Position numbers and translations under genes: made by a program. Shown piece after piece: positions 4,797 to 8,074 of a DNA stretch of 8,074 nucleotides; positions within the stretch are counted from its first letter, which is position 1; each line of letters begins with the position of its first letter. The DNA comes from Acidobacteriaceae bacterium (GTDB lineage Bacteria; Acidobacteriota; Terriglobia; Terriglobales; Acidobacteriaceae), in NCBI GenBank assembly GCA_003168235.1, contig PMSZ01000332.1, positions 1-8,074 on the forward strand, written 5' to 3'. The notes beneath the pieces were generated by a model. It had not been told where the DNA came from. It was given only the letters and a program-made list of their open reading frames with translations, and did no database searches.

Positions 4797-7236
4797 GCTT
4801 TTCCTCCCGCCGAAGCCTCGTTGGTCTTCGGTCCCGCTGTTTTTCCCGCACCGAGGGTGAAATAGAAAGTCGCTCCCTTATCGATTTCCCCCTCGGCCCA
4901 GACTCGGCCTCCGTGTTTTTGCACAATGCGTTGCACGGTGGCCAAGCCGATTCCTGTGCCTTCAAACTTGTCGGGCTGGTGCAGTCTCTGGAACACCCCA
5001 AACAACTTGTCGACATACTTCATGTTGAAGCCAATGCCGTTGTCCCGGACCATGAACACTGTTTGCCCAGTCTCCGCATCAACCTGATGCCCCACTTCGA
5101 TCACGGCTTGCGCACAGGGACGAGTGAACTTGAGCGCATTGGTCAGCAGGTTCTGAAAGATCTGTTTCACCAGCACGGGATCGCACTCTACCTCCGGCAG
5201 ATCGCAGAGGACCCACTTCACCTCCCGTCCTTCGCTTTCGGGCTCCAGCATCGCCAGAACTTCCTCCACCAGCGGAGTCAAGCTAGTGGGTGTCAAGTGC
5301 AGCGCATGGCGGCCGATACGCGCCAGGTTCAACAACTCATCGACCAGAAGGCCCATCTTCTCCGTCCCTGCCTGAATGCGATCGAGGTAGCGACGGGCTT
5401 CGGGATCGAGCGTAGGACCGAACTCTTCGACCAGGATCTGGGAAAAGCCGCTGATGTGGCGCAGCGGTGCGCGCAGATCATGGGAAACGGAATAACTAAA
5501 GGCTTCCAGTTCCTTGTTGGCTGCGGCCAACTCCGCGGTGCGTTCGGCCACCCGGACTTCGAGTTCGTCACAGAGTCTGCGGATCTCGTGCTGATCGGCC
5601 TTGCTGCGAGTGATGTCGCGGAAGGCGGCGACTCCGCCTCGCAGTGCGCCGTGTTTGTCACGCAAGGGGCTCGCGCTGACCTCAACCCAGGTGCCCGCGG
5701 CGTTTTTCGGATTGCACACGAACATCTCGGTTGTGCACACCTCTCCACGTATGGCGCGAGCGAGAGGAAGCCGGTCGGCCGGGAAAGGTGTCGTGGTGTC
5801 GTCAGCGAGAAACAGGCCGTAGTGTTCGGGCCACTGCCCCGCAGGAAGCTGTGTAGCACCCAAACCGAGGATCTTTTCTGCAGTGGGGTTCCAGAGGATA
5901 AACTCTTCCTTCTCGTTGACGGCGGCCAACCCCTCGACCATGCTGTCGAGTACGGACTGCAACATGCGCGTCTGCTCCTCCAGAGCGCGCCGTGAGCGGG
6001 CCAACTCTTCAGTCTGCCGGGAAAGCTCCTCGGCCTGTTGCGCCAGGGCTGCCTGCGCTTGCTTGCGTTCCGTAATATCGCGGGCAATCTTCGATGCGCC
6101 GATAATAATGCCGTGACTGTCCTTCACCGGCGAAACCGTCAGGGAAACATCGACGCGAGTCCCGTCTTTGCGTATGCGCGTCGTGTCGAAATGTTTGACG
6201 CTCTGGCCGCTGCGGATGCGGGCGAGAACCTCGGACTCCTCTTGCGTTCGATCTGGCGGTATGAGCGTCAGGATCGACTTGCCGACCATCTCCGATGCCG
6301 AGTAGCCGAACAACTTCTCGGCGCCGTCATTCCAGGCGGTGACGATGCTATCGAGAGTTTTGCTGATAATGGCATCGTCGGAGGATTCAACCACCGCCGC
6401 GAACCAGCCCCGCAATTCTTCGGTTCGCTTGCGCTCGGTGATATCGGTGCGGATGGCGACGTACTGCCGCGGGCGGCCGCTAGGCCCGAGAAATGGGACG
6501 ATGGTGGTGTCGACCCAGTAGAACGATCCATCCTTGGCGCGGTTCTTGATCTCTCCGTGCCAAACCCTGCCCATGGCGATAACGCGATACATCTGCCGGA
6601 AGAAGTCCTTGGGGTGATGGCCGGAGTTGAGAATGCGGTGGTTCTGGCCGATTAATTCGTCTCTGGAATATTGACTGATGACGCAGAACTTCTGGTTGAC
6701 ATAGGTGATGGTTCCTTGAACATCGGTGATGGCGACGATGGAGTGCTGATCGAGGGCGAACTTCTGATCGGTCAGCTCCTGGACCAACCTTTCGCCGGCG
6801 GCGAGGCTTTCTTTCAGCGCGTCAGCGACCTGCTGGCGCTCGACAATCTCGCGGCCCTGCTGCCGGATCTGTTCAGGAAGTGAAACAACTTTAGGGACCA
6901 GTGGAACGAGCATCGCCGCGGTGATCAGAGACACCGCTGCCGTGCCCGCTTTGATGATCCCCGCCAGCAGATAATTGGCGTGCCAGATGTTCCAGATCTC
7001 CATCAGGTGGGTTGTGCCGCAAGCCAGGATGAAGACGCCGAACATCCAGAAGATGCCATTGAAGGGCAGACCGCGAGTCTTGCGGATGAAATAGACGAGA
7101 ATGACAGGAATGCAGTAATACGACAGGGCGATGAGGCGTCGGAAATGACGTGCAGCCACATCATGCCCGGATTCCACAGGTAGCAGAAGCCGTGCGGCAT
7201 GAAATCAGACGAAAAGAATTGTTGAAACAATCCCAT
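4793..7236 (-). CDS. Ethylene-receptor-like membrane sensor histidine kinase with three PAS domains, broken by a frameshift near its N-terminus
   Basis: Two frames must be joined at about 7133-7138. The start is ATG 7236 with GGGAG 8 bases upstream. Joined, the protein would be about 814 residues (numbering below). Residues 1-120 form an ETR1-type membrane domain: DFMPHGFCYLWNPGMMWLHV, then three hydrophobic helices with FILACGTTHLMEIW. Asp33, Tyr40, Ile43, Pro44, Phe69, Cys73 and His77 match ETR1 ligand and copper residues at a constant offset of 8. A coiled linker is followed by PAS1 (about 160-270), PAS2 (277-392), a coiled coil (393-425) and PAS3 (426-545). HisKA has SVSHDLRAPLRHI with His586. 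The ATPase has QNLLTNALKF (695-704), DNGIGF (732-737) and GTGIGL (760-765). As written, the first frame stops at 7003 after 77 residues. The downstream frame could start only at GTG 7177, which lacks a ribosome binding site and loses the Asp. The family call is strong; whether the gene is functional is uncertain. Confidence 0.88.
7133..7138 (-). other. Apparent one-base deletion (frameshift) in the ethylene-receptor-like domain
   Basis: The minus strand reads GTC ATT TCC GAC GC then CTC ATC GCC CTG. The left part encodes VISDA in one frame and the right part LIALSYY in another. One extra base after GAC GC would restore VISDALIALSYY, the expected helix 1 of the family. No slippery heptamer or long homopolymer is seen, so programmed frameshifting is unlikely. 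A real mutation and a sequencing error are both possible. Confidence 0.85.
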
Positions 7237-7244
7237 GGTTTGGG

Positions 7245-7249
7245 CTCCC
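7245..7249 (-). promoter_or_regulatory. Ribosome binding site fixing the sensor kinase start at 7236
   Basis: GGGAG on the minus strand lies 8 bases before the ATG at 7236, which begins the family-typical FFSSDFMPHG stretch. No comparable site precedes the GTG at 7177 that opens the downstream frame. The start of the gene therefore lies in the other frame from its kinase part. Confidence 0.6.
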
Positions 7250-7313
7250 ACTGGAACTATCGGCATGGCAAATAAGCTCCAGTAAGGCGACGGATTACTT
7301 AGGGTCGGGGCCA

Positions 7314-7331
7314 CCGTCCATGAGAGGACGG
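7314..7331. repeat. Short hairpin CCGTCC/GGACGG, with a third copy at 7385-7390
   Basis: CCGTCC (7314-7319) and GGACGG (7326-7331) form a 6-bp stem with a 6-base loop. CACCGTCCA at 7312-7320 is also perfectly inverted at 7384-7392 (TGGACGGTG), so the first arm has two possible partners. It could be an operator-like site upstream of the sensor operon, or part of the lldP transcript end. It may also be chance in GC-rich DNA. Confidence 0.3.
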
Positions 7332-7425
7332 CGACAGTTTTTCTATCGGCGGGAACTGCGGAAACCTTAGCAGCGAAAATCGGTGGACGGTGTCCGGGCG
7401 CGGAACTCGCCCCTCGACCGACCCT

Positions 7426-7457
7426 TCGAACTATTTCACCCCTCGAACTATTTCACC
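7426..7457. repeat. 15-bp tandem duplication spanning the lldP stop codon
   Basis: TCGAACTATTTCACC occurs at 7426-7440 and again at 7443-7457, a period of 17. The second copy holds the last codons and TAG of lldP and the first lies just downstream. The protein is unaffected because the stop precedes the extra copy. Slippage is the simplest origin. Confidence 0.8.
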
Positions 7458-8074
7458 ACCAGAAGGGTGAACGGAAATACGTAGGCCTGGAGCATGACCA
7501 TGATTCCGACCAAGGCGGCGAGCGCGATGCTGTGGAAGAAGACGTAGCGCAGGATGTCGCCTTCGTGCCCATACCACTCCGTCGCTGTGCTGGCGACGAC
7601 GATGCTCTGGGCATCGATCATTTTGCCCATCACGCCGCCGCAACTGTTGGCTGCCGCCATCAAGGTGGGTGACACGCCGATTTGTTCGGCGGAAATTCGT
7701 TGCAGGCTGCCGAACAGCACATTGGACGACGTGTCGGAACCGGTGAGCGCCACGCCGAGCCACCCGAGCATTGTGCCAAAGAAGGGATAGAGCATCCCCG
7801 CGCGTGCGAAGGCCAGACCCATCGCGGCGTCCAACCCAGAATATCGCGTCATATAGCCAATCGAGAGCATGGTGGCAATGGTGAGCAAGGAGAAGCGCAC
7901 CCGCATGATCGTTCTTCCGTAGGTGAGCAGCATCTTCCACGGCGTGAATCCCATGATCAGGCCGGCGATGATGGCGGCAACCAGAATGCCCGAACCGGTC
8001 GCAGTCATCCAGTTCAGGGAATAAACGGCGGCTTCAGCGGTCGGTTTGCGGACCACTGGTGGCACGCGCTGCAC
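7448..8074 (-). CDS. lldP: L-lactate permease, C-terminal part (5' end outside window)
   Basis: The frame is open from the right edge to TAG at 7448, giving 208 residues of a family whose members are usually about 550. The GTG at the edge is not a credible start. The hallmark block is LTGSDTSSNVLFGSLQ (residues 110-125 of the fragment), followed by IGVSPTLMAAANSCGG and VMGKMIDAQSIVVA (148-161), as in the LctP/LldP lactate permeases. Hydrophobic membrane segments lie at about 25-42, 62-76, 93-112 and 178-200, ending in the family-typical LQAYVF. It imports L-lactate, and in some homologues D-lactate or glycolate, with protons across the inner membrane. It lies 211 bases upstream of the sensor kinase on the same strand. 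This may be mere adjacency, since the gap argues against a tight operon. Confidence 0.92.
   Translation of the reverse strand: MQRVPPVVRKPTAEAAVYSLNWMTATGSGILVAAIIAGLIMGFTPWKMLLTYGRTIMRVRFSLLTIATMLSIGYMTRYSGLDAAMGLAFARAGMLYPFFGTMLGWLGVALTGSDTSSNVLFGSLQRISAEQIGVSPTLMAAANSCGGVMGKMIDAQSIVVASTATEWYGHEGDILRYVFFHSIALAALVGIMVMLQAYVFPFTLLVVK

Larger units (their letters stand above)
7237..7447. other. Intergenic region between lldP and the sensor kinase operon
   Basis: About 210 bases with no supported gene. It should hold the operon promoter and the end of the lldP transcript, but I see no convincing -35/-10 pair and no T-tailed hairpin on the minus strand. It contains GGACGG-type inverted repeats and part of a tandem duplication, listed separately. 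An in-frame GTG at 7314 could extend the kinase N-terminus but has no family support. Confidence 0.5.

Noticed and set aside
4724..5995. Plus-strand open frame of 423 codons opposite the sensor kinase
   Set aside because: No recognisable domain, and fully covered by clear PAS3, HisKA and ATPase coding on the minus strand.
5329..6087. Minus-strand 252-codon frame inside the sensor kinase
   Set aside because: Low-complexity Arg/Ser/Pro-rich translation, a frame shadow of the kinase gene.
4793..7177. Sensor kinase starting at GTG 7177 as an intact 794-residue gene
   Set aside because: No ribosome binding site, and the first 14 residues match nothing in the family. The family N-terminus with a good ribosome binding site is just upstream in another frame.
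7431..7940. Minus-strand 169-codon frame inside the lactate permease
   Set aside because: Arg/His-rich frame shadow. The permease frame carries the hallmark TGSDTSSN motif and membrane segments.

Overview
The window is GC-rich bacterial DNA, and every gene I can support lies on the minus strand, so the reading order is right to left. The gene mix suggests a soil or environmental bacterium: a lactate permease, PAS-rich sensor kinases with stand-alone receiver proteins, a GT4 glycosyltransferase and a secreted phospholipase C-type phosphoesterase. I favour Acidobacteriota (Koribacter/Terriglobia-like) by family resemblance only. No rRNA, tRNA, CRISPR array, transposase or phage gene was seen.

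Layout from right to left. (1) 8074-7448: C-terminal part of an L-lactate permease (LldP/LctP), cut by the window edge. (2) 7447-7237: intergenic stretch with small GGACGG inverted repeats and a 15-bp tandem duplication over the lldP stop. (3) 7236-2553: a signalling cluster. It has a large membrane sensor kinase with an ethylene-receptor (ETR1)-type N-terminal domain, three PAS domains, HisKA and HATPase; an Rcp1-type single-domain response regulator; a REC-HisKA-HATPase kinase; and a second single-domain receiver that lacks the conserved lysine. The first three genes overlap (4 bp and 14 bp), as in a translationally coupled operon. The fourth follows after 110 bp and may have its own promoter. 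(4) 2552-2332: intergenic stretch with a perfect 15-bp palindrome and a candidate promoter. (5) 2331-1213: GT4 glycosyltransferase. (6) 1212-961: intergenic stretch with a GC hairpin. (7) 960-1: N-terminal 320 residues of a secreted phosphoesterase/phospholipase C-family protein, cut by the left edge.

The most notable observation is in the large sensor kinase. Its ethylene-receptor domain is split by an apparent one-base deletion near 7133-7138. If one base is restored, all seven residues known to matter for ethylene/copper binding in plant ETR1 (Asp25, Tyr32, Ile35, Pro36, Phe61, Cys65, His69) fall at a constant offset of +8. The reading frame either side is clean. The locus is therefore a recently broken or mis-sequenced bacterial ethylene-receptor-like phosphorelay.

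The likely logic (inference) is that the membrane kinase senses a small ligand and cytosolic cues through PAS domains and passes phosphate to the Rcp1-like regulator. The second kinase, with its own receiver, and the last receiver would form further relay or phosphate-sink steps. None of the four proteins carries a DNA-binding or enzymatic output domain, so the final target lies outside the window.
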